Numbered from the stretch's first letter, positions 1 to 9,627 are shown. The stretch is 64,000 nucleotides of DNA from Pseudoalteromonas rubra (GCF_005887095.1 NZ_PNCI01000001.1:186001-250000); one strand, 5' to 3'. Numbers and translations are program-made. The notes: generated from the sequence alone by a model not told the origin.

Positions 1-101
1 CTTGCTCCAACCTATGTAAAGCTGGCTGTCTCACAAGCAAAAGGCCACCTGGGTTATAAAATGAATTGGCGCATTATATTGACAGGGCCCAACTGCGCCA
101 G
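1..101 (-). promoter_or_regulatory. Possible leader and promoter of a gene leaving the left edge
   Basis: Read on the minus strand, a consensus-like -10 hexamer TATAAT lies at 78-73. A ribosome-binding-like GGAG lies at 8-5, four bases from the window edge, so a minus-strand gene could start just outside the window. No good -35 was found at the right distance. The rest of 1-239 shows no convincing gene; the 61-codon frame in it looks random. Confidence 0.3.
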
Positions 102-302
102 GGCGGCAAAGCCAGGCACCTCTTTTCTTTAAGTATTCGCAATGTGGTACAACAACACTCCCTGTGTACCAAAGAATGTTGAAAAGGTTCTGATGTACCG
201 CTTTGCAGAGCCACACTGACTTGACTAAGCCATACCGATTTGCGCTTACCCTTTACATGCCATAAAATTGCCCCGCCCAGTTATCATGCAGTGCTTTTAA
301 TT

Positions 303-2225
303 TTGTCTATCACACAGATTTTTTCAGAAAACGGTCCCCTGGCTCACCATTTTAGTGGTTATCAGCCAAGACAACCTCAAATAGATATGGCTGAAGCCAT
401 TGATCAGGTGGTCAAAGAGGGCGGTCAGTGTGTGGTAGAAGCGGGAACTGGGACAGGTAAAACATTTGCTTATCTGGTTCCGGCGCTTTTGAATGATAAA
501 AAGGTCATCATTTCAACTGGCTCTAAAGCACTTCAGGAACAACTCTACCACAGAGATTTACCCGAGCTACTCAAAGCGCTTGGTAAGGGTCGCAAAGTTG
601 CCTTACTCAAGGGCCGGGCGAATTATCTGTGTACTTATCGTCTGAATGAACATGTTGCGCATGTGCCAAGTGATGACCCTGATGTCATGCACCAGCTGGC
701 GATGGTAGCAAAGTTTGCCACAGAAACCCAAAGCGGAGACCTTGCGGACTGTGTCGGTATCGAAGAAGACGCCAAAGTGCTGCCTTATGTTAATTCCACA
801 GCAGATAACTGTTTAGGCAAGGATTGTCCTGACTTTGCAGAATGTTACATACGTAAGGCCAGGTTGAAAGCCTCGGAGGCTGATCTGGTGGTGATCAACC
901 ACCACTTGTTTTTTGCCGACATGTCGGTGAAAGAATCAGGTTTTGCCGAGCTGATGCCAACAGCAGATACCTATATATTTGATGAGGCGCACCAGCTGGG
1001 CGAAATTGCATCGGATTACTTTGGGGAGTCCATAAGCACTAAACAGTTACAGGCGCTGATCAATGATTTAAGACTCATTTATCGCAGCGATATACCCGAT
1101 ATGCTGCAACTAGGCAAAACGCTGAACAAGTTAGAGACCAGTGTTGCAGATCTGCGGTTGGTGTTTGGCAGCGACGGAGCCCGTGGAGATTGGCGAGAAA
1201 AGCTACAGGACAAGGCGATCTGTGATGCCTTGCACAGAGTGATCAGCAATCTGGACTTTTTGTATCAAGTACTCAAGCTATGCCTCGACCGTTCAGACAA
1301 AATTGAACATCCCCTGGAGCGGGTCTTATCTTTTAAAGGGCAACTGGATAGAGCCTTTGACGTTAGTTTGTCGGGCTTTAGCTATTGGTTCGAAACGACC
1401 CGACGCTTTTTGACAATTCATATCACGCCTTTGGATGTCTCCAGTCGGTTTAAAGACATGATGGCCAAGAGCGAAGCCAGCTTTGTATTTACCTCAGCAA
1501 CTTTGTCAGTGGACAATAGTCTTGCACACTTTAATGCCAGTCTGGGGCTGGAGCCTGATCATCAGGCCATCGTCGATAGTCCGTTTGATTACGAATCGCA
1601 GGCGCTGCTTTGCCTGCCTCGTTATTTGCCAGAAACCAAAGATGAACTAATGCCCCATGCTCTGGTAAAAATTGCCAAGCAAGTGATCAATGCCGCCAAG
1701 GGGCGAACGTTTTTACTCTTTACCAGTTACCGGGTCATGCATCTGGTGTATGAAGGACTGAGTACAGCCACAGAATATCCTGTGTTTATGCAAGGGCAAG
1801 CCTCTAAACGCATCATTTTGGAGCAGTTTGTTCGCCACGGTAACGCTGTGCTCATGGGAACGGCTTCATTTTGGGAAGGGGTTGATGTGCGTGGTGATAC
1901 ATTGAGCTGCGTATTGATCGATAAACTGCCTTTTACTTCACCTGATGATCCGTTATTACAGGCCCGAATGAAAGATGCCCAATTGCAGGACAAGGAACCA
2001 TTTGATGAAATTCAGTTGCCTCTTGCTGTAATCGCCCTAAAACAGGGGGTTGGGCGCCTGATCCGGGATAAAAAAGACAAAGGTGTGCTAATTATTTGCG
2101 ATAATCGCTTGGTTACGCGAAAATACGGGGAAACCTTTATTAAAAGTTTGCCCGCCATGTCACGGACTCGTGATCTGGATAAGGCATTGTCATTTTTAGA
2201 GAATATTGACCAGCATGAAATATAA
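303..2225 (+). CDS. yoaA: YoaA/DinG-family Fe-S ATP-dependent DNA helicase
   Basis: This is a superfamily 2 helicase of the XPD/DinG group, which unwinds DNA 5'-3' using ATP and takes part in tolerance of replication damage. In the longest frame (TTG at 240) the Walker A motif GTGTGKT is at residues 69-75, four cysteines C131, C201, C206 and C212 fit the Fe-S cluster, and the Walker B DEAH is at 248-251. The family N-terminus begins about 20 residues before the YQPRQPQ motif, which favours the TTG at 303 over 240 or the GTG at 291; none has a strong ribosome-binding site, so the start is uncertain. The end overlaps tsaB by 11 bp, the same pairing as in E. coli. Confidence 0.93.
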   Translation: MSITQIFSENGPLAHHFSGYQPRQPQIDMAEAIDQVVKEGGQCVVEAGTGTGKTFAYLVPALLNDKKVIISTGSKALQEQLYHRDLPELLKALGKGRKVALLKGRANYLCTYRLNEHVAHVPSDDPDVMHQLAMVAKFATETQSGDLADCVGIEEDAKVLPYVNSTADNCLGKDCPDFAECYIRKARLKASEADLVVINHHLFFADMSVKESGFAELMPTADTYIFDEAHQLGEIASDYFGESISTKQLQALINDLRLIYRSDIPDMLQLGKTLNKLETSVADLRLVFGSDGARGDWREKLQDKAICDALHRVISNLDFLYQVLKLCLDRSDKIEHPLERVLSFKGQLDRAFDVSLSGFSYWFETTRRFLTIHITPLDVSSRFKDMMAKSEASFVFTSATLSVDNSLAHFNASLGLEPDHQAIVDSPFDYESQALLCLPRYLPETKDELMPHALVKIAKQVINAAKGRTFLLFTSYRVMHLVYEGLSTATEYPVFMQGQASKRIILEQFVRHGNAVLMGTASFWEGVDVRGDTLSCVLIDKLPFTSPDDPLLQARMKDAQLQDKEPFDEIQLPLAVIALKQGVGRLIRDKKDKGVLIICDNRLVTRKYGETFIKSLPAMSRTRDLDKALSFLENIDQHEI

Positions 2226-2901
2226 TTTGCTTGCCCTGGATGCTTCAACAGAAGCACTGAGCCTGGCGTTGTCGTACAACAACAAGATCTATCGTCATTT
2301 TGAAGAGTGTCCTCAGCAACATAGTCAGAAAATTCTGCCCCTGATAGAACGGATTTTGTCTGACGCCGGTTGCCAGCTAAAAGATCTGGATGGACTTGTG
2401 TTTGGCCGTGGACCCGGTAGTTTTACCGGGGTACGTATAGGGGTTGCTGTCGCTCAGGGGTTGGCTTACTCGGGCAATCTGCAATTGGTGGGCGTCTCGA
2501 CATTGCAAGCGATGGCTCAGCAAGCATTTGCCCAGACTAATGCTCAACAGGTACTGGTGGCAATTGATGCCCGAATGGGTGAAGTTTATCTGTGTAATTA
2601 CACCAGAGGAGAGAATAACCAGGCCGTAGCACTCGCAGAAGAAACAGTGATCAAGCCTGAGCTGATAGAAGGTGACTATCAAGGTATATTGGCCGTAGGT
2701 ACCGGCTGGCAGACATACTCAGACGTTGCCGAGAAGCTGTCACTGGACGTGAATGCTGAGATAACATTACCTCATGCCAAGTACATGCTCAGCACAGGCG
2801 CTGAACAGTTTGAAGCAGGACAGGTTGTGAATGCAGCAGATGCTCAGCCTCAGTATGTCAGAGATACGGTGACCTGGAAGAAGTTGCCTGGGCGCGAATA
2901 A
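2215..2901 (+). CDS. tsaB: tRNA t6A biosynthesis protein TsaB
   Basis: TsaB is the non-catalytic partner of TsaD in the complex that places threonylcarbamoyl on A37 of ANN-decoding tRNAs. The 228-residue protein has the family features: an N-terminal LALDAST strand, the GRGPGSFTGVRIG loop and the AIDARMGEVYL segment. The ATG at 2215 is preferred to the in-frame TTG at 2206 because it gives the usual N-terminus and lies inside the end of yoaA, suggesting translational coupling. An E. coli-like neighbourhood supports the call. Confidence 0.96.
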   Translation: MKYNLLALDASTEALSLALSYNNKIYRHFEECPQQHSQKILPLIERILSDAGCQLKDLDGLVFGRGPGSFTGVRIGVAVAQGLAYSGNLQLVGVSTLQAMAQQAFAQTNAQQVLVAIDARMGEVYLCNYTRGENNQAVALAEETVIKPELIEGDYQGILAVGTGWQTYSDVAEKLSLDVNAEITLPHAKYMLSTGAEQFEAGQVVNAADAQPQYVRDTVTWKKLPGRE

Positions 2902-2949
2902 CAGGCTAATCTTAAACTGGTGCGTTGTGTATTTGAGTGACAAAGACTG

Positions 2950-3237
2950 ATGAAAATCAACCAGCTTGTTCAAAATCAGGATACTTATCAGCTAAGGCAG
3001 TCGGTTGCAAAACCCACTGCCAGCGAAACGCAGCCACCCGTTCAACCAACGACTAAGCTCAAGTTTTCAGATGCTGGCGTTGCACTCGCTCAACAGTACA
3101 ATGAAGAAAAACGCGCTGTGATCTATGATCAACCCAATTACAAAACCAGCGTGGCAATCCAATCCTACAGTGCAATTCAAAACCAGGACCGACGTAGTGA
3201 AGTTCAGTCTTTGCTCGGTGTGAATATATACGCCTGA
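2950..3237 (+). CDS. Small protein of unknown function downstream of tsaB
   Basis: The 95-residue frame starts with ATG 48 bp after tsaB and probably shares its transcript. The product is hydrophilic, rich in Gln and Pro in the first 40 residues, with no signal peptide or membrane segment. The C-terminus (RRSEVQSLLGVNIYA) looks like a conserved short helix and motif seen at the end of small proteins in Alteromonadales; that recollection is not verified. I do not recognise a function. The codon use matches its neighbours, so it is probably a real gene. Confidence 0.7.
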   Translation: MKINQLVQNQDTYQLRQSVAKPTASETQPPVQPTTKLKFSDAGVALAQQYNEEKRAVIYDQPNYKTSVAIQSYSAIQNQDRRSEVQSLLGVNIYA

Positions 3238-3401
3238 CGCGGCCTGTCTTTTAGACTGGTATAGTTACTCACAATATTACTGACTACACGTTCAACTATG
3301 CAAACAGCGTTAATTGAGCATGAATATTTTTCAGCAAAAATTTAGTCAATTCATTTGTTTTAATCTGTTTTTGGAGTAATGTTAAAAGAAAAGAACAATT
3401 T

Positions 3402-5453
3402 ATGGTTACGAGTTTGCTGAACAGATTTAACCAGTTTGCACTCAAGCTTTCTTCAAATACGATTGTTTTGTCCCTGCGGGAAGGCTATATCGCTCTTATC
3501 CCGTTTTTTATCGTTGCCTCAGTGATTACTCTTTTAAATCAGTGGCTTGGTGATGACCTGAGTAAACTTAAGTATCAGGCACTTGGTGATTTCAATACTT
3601 TGGTTTGGGGGATCTTTCCTTTACTGACACTGATATCATTTAGTTACTATCTATCAAAAAACTTAAAAATTCACACTATTGCTGGTCCGGTGTTGGTGCT
3701 TGCTTGTTTTACCGCGACAACAGGGTACATCGAAATAAGTCAGGGAACCCTGACGATAGTGCACAGAAACGGTATGCTGTATTCGCTGCTGATGCCAGTA
3801 CTTTGCTGCTATTTGCTTGCGCATATTGAGCGGGTACGTTGGCTAAGGTTGGTAGGGATTAGCTCGATTAGTCTTTTTTTACGTAAACATCTGAATCTCA
3901 TCATCCCCTACATTCTGGTCACTGCTTTGATCCTATTGGTGCTCCCTGTGTTTGACCATTTTACAGGACAGATCCACAATACTTTAAAGCTGCTTAATCC
4001 CACCTGGAATGTATTCGAAAAGATTTCAGCTCAGTTGATTTTTTCACATTTACTGTGGTTTATCGGAGTCCATGGTGACAACACTTATCATTTGCTGGTT
4101 TCAGGTGAACTCACCGATTACCTGGTGTTACCTCAGCTTTCGAGTTATGACTTTTATACCTGCTTTGTGATTATTGGCGGAACGGGCTGTATTTGGGGGC
4201 TGATCATAGCCTCATTGCTACTCAAAAATGCACGCCATGAACGAAGCATCGCCATGATAGCATCACCGCTTGCTCTGTTTAATATCAGTGAGGTGATGCT
4301 CTATGCGCTGCCAATTGTGTTCAATCCGTACTTGCTCATTCCTTTTTTACTTAGCCCATTGCTCAATGCATTAATTGCTTACACTTGCATTTCTACCGGG
4401 CTTATTTCCCTGAACCCTGCAATGGATATTCCCTGGTTCACCCCTGTGTTTGTCAGTGGCTGGCTACTGACACAGAGTTTGAGTGGCATTGCGCTGCAAG
4501 TGGCGCTGATAGCGCTGAATGCATGTCTTTACTTTCCGTTCTTAAAATTTAATCGCGATCATAACTTGTCTGGTAAGGCGTTGGATGTATTGCTTAAGCG
4601 GTTTACGACTGGAAGGTTGATAGAAGCCGGAGCGGAAAGTTCGTATACGCGCTCTCAACGAGAAGAGCAGATCAATGTTCACAGCCTGAAAGAAGTCACC
4701 GACGCGCTAAATCGAGGCGAGTTGATGTTGTTTTATCAGCCCAAAATAAACCCCTATACTAAGGATGTAGTTGGCTTTGAAGCCTTGCTGCGTCTTAAAG
4801 ACCCGGATTGTCGTGTGCAAGGTCCCTGGTTCCTTGCAACATTAGAGCATCATGCACTGCTACATATCATAGATAACTTTGTTATCGACCAGCTGGAAGT
4901 CGACCTGGAGCAATTCGCGCGGGCCGGGTTCAGGCCAAAAGTAAGCTTTAATATCTCTCCGCAAAATTTGCTAACCGGGGGCTATAAGCGCATCGTCAAG
5001 GCGTTTGCCGATTACCCTGGGCAGGTCGAAGTCGAGCTGCTTGAATCGAGTTACATTGAAGACTTTAATCGAACTGTCGATGTAGTTAATTTACTTCGAG
5101 AAAATAAGATTGCCTGTGCCATGGATGATTTCGGTACGGGTTATTCATGTCTTTCAGTGTTATCAAAACTTAACATAGACACCATTAAATTAGACCGGAG
5201 CTTATTGCCTGAGAGCTATAACAGTAAGTCTGTGTCCTTGTATACCAATCTGTCAGAGATGATTGCCAAATTGGGGTTTCGCTTAGTGGCGGAAGGTGTA
5301 GAGACCAAAGAAGAGGAGAACCTGGTGAAGCAATCACAGGTAGACTGTGTACAGGGCTTCTTGTATTACAAGGCCATGCCTATTGATGAGGCAATGAGCC
5401 TGTTAAAAGCGCAGTATAAGCCTAATCAGGAAACGATAGAGCGAGTGGTTTGA
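3402..5453 (+). CDS. PTS EIIC-like membrane domain fused to an EAL c-di-GMP phosphodiesterase
   Basis: Residues about 20-385 form a multi-helix membrane domain resembling the cellobiose-type PTS EIIC permease, including the GVHGDN loop at 222-227. Residues about 430-675 are an EAL domain. Catalytic signatures are intact: EALLR at 460-464, N517, the ELLES segment near 545-549, DDFGTGYS from 575, K596, EGVE at 631-634 and QGF from 651. It therefore probably hydrolyses c-di-GMP. No EIIA or EIIB domain is present, so the EIIC part may act as a sugar sensor, not a phosphotransferase permease; that is inference. An AGAAAAG sequence precedes the ATG. The gene stands alone, with 164 bp upstream. Confidence 0.88.
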   Translation: MVTSLLNRFNQFALKLSSNTIVLSLREGYIALIPFFIVASVITLLNQWLGDDLSKLKYQALGDFNTLVWGIFPLLTLISFSYYLSKNLKIHTIAGPVLVLACFTATTGYIEISQGTLTIVHRNGMLYSLLMPVLCCYLLAHIERVRWLRLVGISSISLFLRKHLNLIIPYILVTALILLVLPVFDHFTGQIHNTLKLLNPTWNVFEKISAQLIFSHLLWFIGVHGDNTYHLLVSGELTDYLVLPQLSSYDFYTCFVIIGGTGCIWGLIIASLLLKNARHERSIAMIASPLALFNISEVMLYALPIVFNPYLLIPFLLSPLLNALIAYTCISTGLISLNPAMDIPWFTPVFVSGWLLTQSLSGIALQVALIALNACLYFPFLKFNRDHNLSGKALDVLLKRFTTGRLIEAGAESSYTRSQREEQINVHSLKEVTDALNRGELMLFYQPKINPYTKDVVGFEALLRLKDPDCRVQGPWFLATLEHHALLHIIDNFVIDQLEVDLEQFARAGFRPKVSFNISPQNLLTGGYKRIVKAFADYPGQVEVELLESSYIEDFNRTVDVVNLLRENKIACAMDDFGTGYSCLSVLSKLNIDTIKLDRSLLPESYNSKSVSLYTNLSEMIAKLGFRLVAEGVETKEEENLVKQSQVDCVQGFLYYKAMPIDEAMSLLKAQYKPNQETIERVV

Positions 5454-5458
5454 TGGCA

Positions 5459-5481
5459 ATGGGCCTGTTGTCCAGGCCCAT
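5459..5481. terminator. Perfect 9-bp hairpin between convergent genes
   Basis: ATGGGCCTG and CAGGCCCAT pair perfectly around a 5-nt TTGTC loop, between the ends of the EIIC-EAL gene and the alkaline phosphatase gene. Neither side has a proper T tract, so it may be a weak or factor-assisted bidirectional terminator. Confidence 0.45.
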
Positions 5482-5493
5482 AAAAATGACGGG

Positions 5494-6795
5494 TTACTTC
5501 GCAATATATGAGATGAGCTTATCTGCGATTTGGGTATTGTTCAAAGATCCAATAAAGGCGTCGCGGCCTTCTCCGTAAGCAAAGATTTGCACATCAATGG
5601 CTGTATGACCTTTTGTTGTCCATCCCGTATAGCTGGCATCATTGATCAGCTTATTGGCAGCCTTGTAGAATGCTTCTTTTGACTCCTTTTGTGCGCGTGT
5701 AAGCAATTTTTTGGTTTCTTTGTCAAAAGGCAAGCCCGTTAATTCACTCCATGAGCTAGCCATGAGTTCAGGCTTTATGTCGTACAGGGTATTAGTCAAT
5801 TCTTTAACAGAGGCTTTAACCTTTGCGACAACATCTGTTTTCCATTCATAAACGCCATTGCTTCCGAGGGTCAGGCCACCGGTTGAGTGGTCCGCAGTGA
5901 CAACCAGTAAAGTGTCTGGGTTGGCATCTACATAGGCTTTTGCAAGAGACACTGCACCGGCGAAATCATCCATCTCTTTCATTGCACAGGCTATGTCATT
6001 GGCATGACCGCACCAGTCAATTTGGCTGCCTTCGATCATGACAAAAAAGCCCGCTTCATTGTGTTTGTGCAGCAATGATAGGGTTTTATCAGTCATAGTC
6101 GTAAGGCGATTCGGCTGTTCGCTATCTATGGCGTGAGGAAAGGCTACCTCTGCGAACAACCCCAATGCTGGTAAGCGCTGGAGTGAATTCAAATTGTTAA
6201 ATGAGTCTGTGTATTGATAACCTGCCTGCTTAAACTCGTTGACCAGGTTTCTGTCGTCACGAATGAAGTACTTAGTACCTCCACCGAGCATTAAATCGAC
6301 AGGGAGCTTGCCCGCAATCTTGTTGTCTATGTAATCGTCTGCGATTTCGTCATAGTTGCGGCGAGACTCGTTATGCGCTGCGAAACTCGCTGGCGTGGCG
6401 TGGTTTATCTGTGAGGTTGCAACTAATGCAGTCGTCATTCCTCGCTCTTTTGCCATCTCGAGCATTGTTTTAAGCGCATGTTTGTGGGTGTCTACGGCGA
6501 TCGCACCATTGTAACTTTTTGACGCTGTGCTGAGTGCGGTCGCGCCCGCAGCACTATCTGTGACGACGGTATCATCATCCGGATAGGTGTGCGCCATGCC
6601 GACCAGGATTGAGTCAAATACGGTGGGCTCAACAACTTTAGTCGCTTTATTGTCTTGCATATAACGGTAGGCAGTCGTAAACGCCGGCCCCATACCATCT
6701 CCAATCATGTAAATGACATTTTTTGGAGCTGCAAGGGCTGAGTTAGACAAGGTACAGCCCAGAGCGAACGCAATAGTGCTAATTTTTCGTATCAT
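5494..6795 (-). CDS. phoA: Secreted alkaline phosphatase, Vibrio-type active site
   Basis: This periplasmic phosphomonoesterase would release phosphate from organic phosphates. A signal peptide covers about residues 1-22. Metal and catalytic residues are visible: D33 (GDGM), nucleophile S81 in TDSAAGATA, E255, D260 and H264 in the EGSQIDWCGH stretch, D302 and H303 in TADHSTGG, and a C-terminal KGH histidine. The positions equivalent to E. coli D153 and K328 are His132 and Trp261, as in Vibrio alkaline phosphatase and unlike E. coli. The length of 433 is close to E. coli PhoA. It is divergent from the alpha/beta hydrolase gene. No Pho box was seen upstream. Confidence 0.93.
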   Translation of the reverse strand: MIRKISTIAFALGCTLSNSALAAPKNVIYMIGDGMGPAFTTAYRYMQDNKATKVVEPTVFDSILVGMAHTYPDDDTVVTDSAAGATALSTASKSYNGAIAVDTHKHALKTMLEMAKERGMTTALVATSQINHATPASFAAHNESRRNYDEIADDYIDNKIAGKLPVDLMLGGGTKYFIRDDRNLVNEFKQAGYQYTDSFNNLNSLQRLPALGLFAEVAFPHAIDSEQPNRLTTMTDKTLSLLHKHNEAGFFVMIEGSQIDWCGHANDIACAMKEMDDFAGAVSLAKAYVDANPDTLLVVTADHSTGGLTLGSNGVYEWKTDVVAKVKASVKELTNTLYDIKPELMASSWSELTGLPFDKETKKLLTRAQKESKEAFYKAANKLINDASYTGWTTKGHTAIDVQIFAYGEGRDAFIGSLNNTQIADKLISYIAK

Positions 6796-6930
6796 TCGTG
6801 GTCCTTAATTTCCCGTGTGTGTGCTCGCCTCAGTGCCGGAACAATCACTACTGATGGGTGATTAATGCTTTGCACGCGAGCCAGAATGCGTAGAATATTA
6901 ATGTATACCGTTCAATAAGAATATGAATTT

Positions 6931-7815
6931 ATGTTGATTGCTAATAAAAATAAGATAAAACAGGGAAAAGTTGCCGGGTACGCATACCAGGAGCTTGGAG
7001 AGGGGAAGCGAACGGTGTTGATGCTACACGGCTGGCAGGATAATAGTAATAGTTTTTGGCCTTTGCTATCTAAGGTGTCAGGTGAACAGCTTGAACAATT
7101 CAGGTTTATCGCCTTAGATTTTCCAGGACATGGTCAATCAAACTGGCGAAGCTCAGATGCTCATTATTACTTTGTTGAGTATGTTTATGATATCTTGAGT
7201 TTTTTTCGTTATATGGATATTGAGCGTTGTGATATCGTCGGTCATTCAATGGGTGCCTTGGTTGGCGGGTTGTTTACCAGTTTATACCAAGACAAAGTTG
7301 AGTCTCTGACCTTGATAGACGGAATAGGGCTTTTGTACCAAAGTGACAAAAACGCCAGAGAACAGTTGTTGCAGGCTTTTACGGCACGCGAAGCATTCGA
7401 TGAGAACATTAATTCCACGAGGCGACTGTTTGCAGATAAGCAAGCCATAGTTAAGGCAAGACTTAAAGTTAGCGATTTCAGCGAAGAAATTGCTGCTATA
7501 TTAATGGAGCGAAATATCGCACAGAGTGAAGAGGGGGCTTGGTTAACAACGGACCCGAAGCTGAAACTTCCCTCGACAACGCGTTTTTCGCGTGCTCAGG
7601 CGCTGAGTTTACTGCAAGACATAGAAACATCCACTTTAGCTATAATGGGGACATCTGGTTTTGCACAGATGAAGCATAGTTTGACACAATTTTCTGATTG
7701 TTTTAAAAGGTTTAGATGTATTGAAGTCAGTGGTGGGCATCATTGTCATATGGAAAGCCCGGAGCAAGTGTTAGGAGAGATCTTAACGCATATTAAACAT
7801 CCGAACCTTTCTTGA
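6931..7815 (+). CDS. Alpha/beta-fold hydrolase
   Basis: The 294-residue protein has the alpha/beta hydrolase layout: an oxyanion-hole strand MLHGWQDN at 31-38, the DFPGHGQS loop near 63-70, the nucleophile elbow GHSMG with S106, and a C-terminal catalytic histidine in GGHHCHMES. A lid-like helical insert follows the elbow. No signal peptide is seen, so it is cytoplasmic. The pattern resembles the serine hydrolase-like (SERHL/MhpC-like) group, but the substrate cannot be told. It is 122 bp upstream of fadD in the same direction and might act on fatty esters; that link rests on position only. Confidence 0.88.
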   Translation: MLIANKNKIKQGKVAGYAYQELGEGKRTVLMLHGWQDNSNSFWPLLSKVSGEQLEQFRFIALDFPGHGQSNWRSSDAHYYFVEYVYDILSFFRYMDIERCDIVGHSMGALVGGLFTSLYQDKVESLTLIDGIGLLYQSDKNAREQLLQAFTAREAFDENINSTRRLFADKQAIVKARLKVSDFSEEIAAILMERNIAQSEEGAWLTTDPKLKLPSTTRFSRAQALSLLQDIETSTLAIMGTSGFAQMKHSLTQFSDCFKRFRCIEVSGGHHCHMESPEQVLGEILTHIKHPNLS

Positions 7816-7877
7816 TTGTATATTTATGTCAAATGTGGGACTATCCCAGCTTTAGAGTATTTACTCAATTGTTTATG

Positions 7878-7898
7878 TACCTTAATTATATTAAGGTA
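7878..7898. promoter_or_regulatory. Perfect 9+3+9 inverted repeat upstream of fadD
   Basis: The arms TACCTTAAT and ATTAAGGTA are exact reverse complements separated by TAT, 40 bp upstream of the fadD start. The symmetry and position suggest a repressor operator (for example TetR- or GntR-type). It does not resemble the E. coli FadR consensus as I know it. A weak hairpin role at the end of the upstream gene is possible, but there is no T tract. Confidence 0.55.
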
Positions 7899-7937
7899 GG
7901 TTCAATATAAAAAATAACGAGAACACAGGAGCTAAGA

Positions 7938-9587
7938 GTGGAAAAAATCTGGTTAAAGCGCTACCCCGAAGGGATGCCGGAAACAATCGACCCAGAACAC
8001 TACAACTCGCTGCTAGAATTATTCGACAACAGTTTTAAAGAGTTTGGCCAGTTACCAGCCTATAGTAACATGGGCAAAACAATGACTTACCAACAAGTTG
8101 ATGAAGCGACTAAGGCCGTAGCCAGTTATATTCAAAATACCCTTAAACTAGGCAAAGGGGATAAAGTAGCGGTTATGATGCCAAATCTGTTACAAACACC
8201 TGTAACAATTTTGGGCGTGCTACGAGCCGGTTGTACCGTGGTGAACGTAAACCCGTTGTATACTGTGCGCGAGCTTGAACATCAACTCAATGATTCAGAA
8301 GCGAAAGCAATATTTATATTGGCTAACTTTGCGCATACACTTGAAAAGGCATTGCCTACCACGGGTGTTAAGCACATCGTCGTAACACAAATTGGAGACA
8401 TGCTGGGTGGGTTCAAAAAGCATTTAGTCAACTTTGTCGTTAAAAAGCTAAAGAAAATGGTCCCAGACTATACTTTGCCAAATGCTATACCTTTTGCACA
8501 CGCAATCAGTGCTGACCCTGGTCAGTATAAAGTACCTGATGTCACTCTGAATGACCTTGCGTTCCTTCAGTACACAGGTGGCACAACGGGTGTATCTAAA
8601 GGGGCAATGTTGACTCACGGAAACATGGTTGCAAACCTTGAGCAGGTATCCGGTTGCCTTGATAAAGTGCTTGATAAAGGGCGTGAAGTGGTAATCACAG
8701 CGTTGCCGCTTTATCATATTTTCGCATTAACAGCGAACTGCCTTACCTTTATGAAGTATGGTGGCCACAATATTCTAATCACCAACCCCCGTGATATGCC
8801 CGGTTTTGTCAAAGAGCTTTCAAAGTATCCATTTACGGCCATCACAGGTGTTAACACCTTATTTAATGGTTTATTAAACACTCCAGGATTTTCAGAGCTT
8901 GATTTCTCTACCTTAAAAATGTCGCTAGGTGGCGGTATGGCGGTGCAGCGTCCGGTTGCTGAGCGCTGGCAGACAGTGACTAAGAGTAAGCTGATGGAAG
9001 GTTATGGCCTGACAGAATGCGCACCTCTGGTTACCATTTGTCCGTGGGATCTTGATGGCTATAATGGTTCAATCGGTTTACCAGCACCAAGTACTGAACT
9101 TAAAGTGATCAATGACAGTGGAGAAGAAGTTCCATTAGGTGAGCCTGGGGAGTTATGTGTTAAAGGCCCGCAAGTCATGGTTGGGTACTATAACCGCCCA
9201 GATGCCACGGCTGAATGTCTGAAAGACGGCTGGTTCGCAACCGGTGATATTGCCATATATGACGAAGAAGGTTTCTTCTATATTGTCGACCGTAAGAAAG
9301 ACATGATCTTAGTGTCTGGATTTAACGTGTTCCCGAACGAAATAGAAGAAGTTGTCGCGATGCATGATGGCGTATTGGAAGTCGCCGCCGTAGGCGTGCC
9401 ACATGAAGTCAGTGGCGAGCAGGTTAAAGTTTTTGTCGTGCGAAAGGATCCATCTTTGACAGAAAAAGATATAATAAAACATTGTCGCGATAAGCTAACC
9501 AATTATAAAGTCCCTAAATTGGTCGAATTCAGAGATGAGTTGCCAAAGACCAATGTCGGCAAAATATTGCGTAGGGCATTAAAGTAA
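7938..9587 (+). CDS. fadD: Long-chain fatty acid-CoA ligase FadD
   Basis: FadD activates fatty acids to acyl-CoA with ATP at the inner membrane, the entry to beta-oxidation. The 549-residue protein has the AMP-binding P-loop [11 protein letters not shown] at 212-222, the GYGLTE motif, the [15 protein letters not shown] hinge and the C-terminal KVPK and GKILRR lysine region. The start is GTG at 7938 with AGGAG nearby. A terminator follows, and rnd lies just downstream in the same order as in E. coli, which supports FadD over other acyl-CoA synthetases. A perfect inverted repeat upstream may control it. Confidence 0.96.
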   Translation: MEKIWLKRYPEGMPETIDPEHYNSLLELFDNSFKEFGQLPAYSNMGKTMTYQQVDEATKAVASYIQNTLKLGKGDKVAVMMPNLLQTPVTILGVLRAGCTVVNVNPLYTVRELEHQLNDSEAKAIFILANFAHTLEKALPTTGVKHIVVTQIGDMLGGFKKHLVNFVVKKLKKMVPDYTLPNAIPFAHAISADPGQYKVPDVTLNDLAFLQYTGGTTGVSKGAMLTHGNMVANLEQVSGCLDKVLDKGREVVITALPLYHIFALTANCLTFMKYGGHNILITNPRDMPGFVKELSKYPFTAITGVNTLFNGLLNTPGFSELDFSTLKMSLGGGMAVQRPVAERWQTVTKSKLMEGYGLTECAPLVTICPWDLDGYNGSIGLPAPSTELKVINDSGEEVPLGEPGELCVKGPQVMVGYYNRPDATAECLKDGWFATGDIAIYDEEGFFYIVDRKKDMILVSGFNVFPNEIEEVVAMHDGVLEVAAVGVPHEVSGEQVKVFVVRKDPSLTEKDIIKHCRDKLTNYKVPKLVEFRDELPKTNVGKILRRALK

Positions 9588-9591
9588 AAAG

Positions 9592-9614
9592 AAACCGGCG
9601 AAAGCCGGTTTTTT
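9592..9614 (+). terminator. Rho-independent terminator of fadD
   Basis: The stem AAACCGGC/GCCGGTTT with a GAAA tetraloop runs into a T tract directly after fadD and before the rnd ribosome-binding site. Confidence 0.9.
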
Positions 9615-9627
9615 ATAGGGAGTAAAT

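Noticed and set aside
3402-5453. EIIC-EAL protein or the 856-residue EAL protein as HnoB
   Set aside because: HnoB has an N-terminal receiver domain; neither protein has one.
6796-6930. Pho box upstream of alkaline phosphatase
   Set aside because: No CTGTCAT or close variant in tandem was found on either strand.
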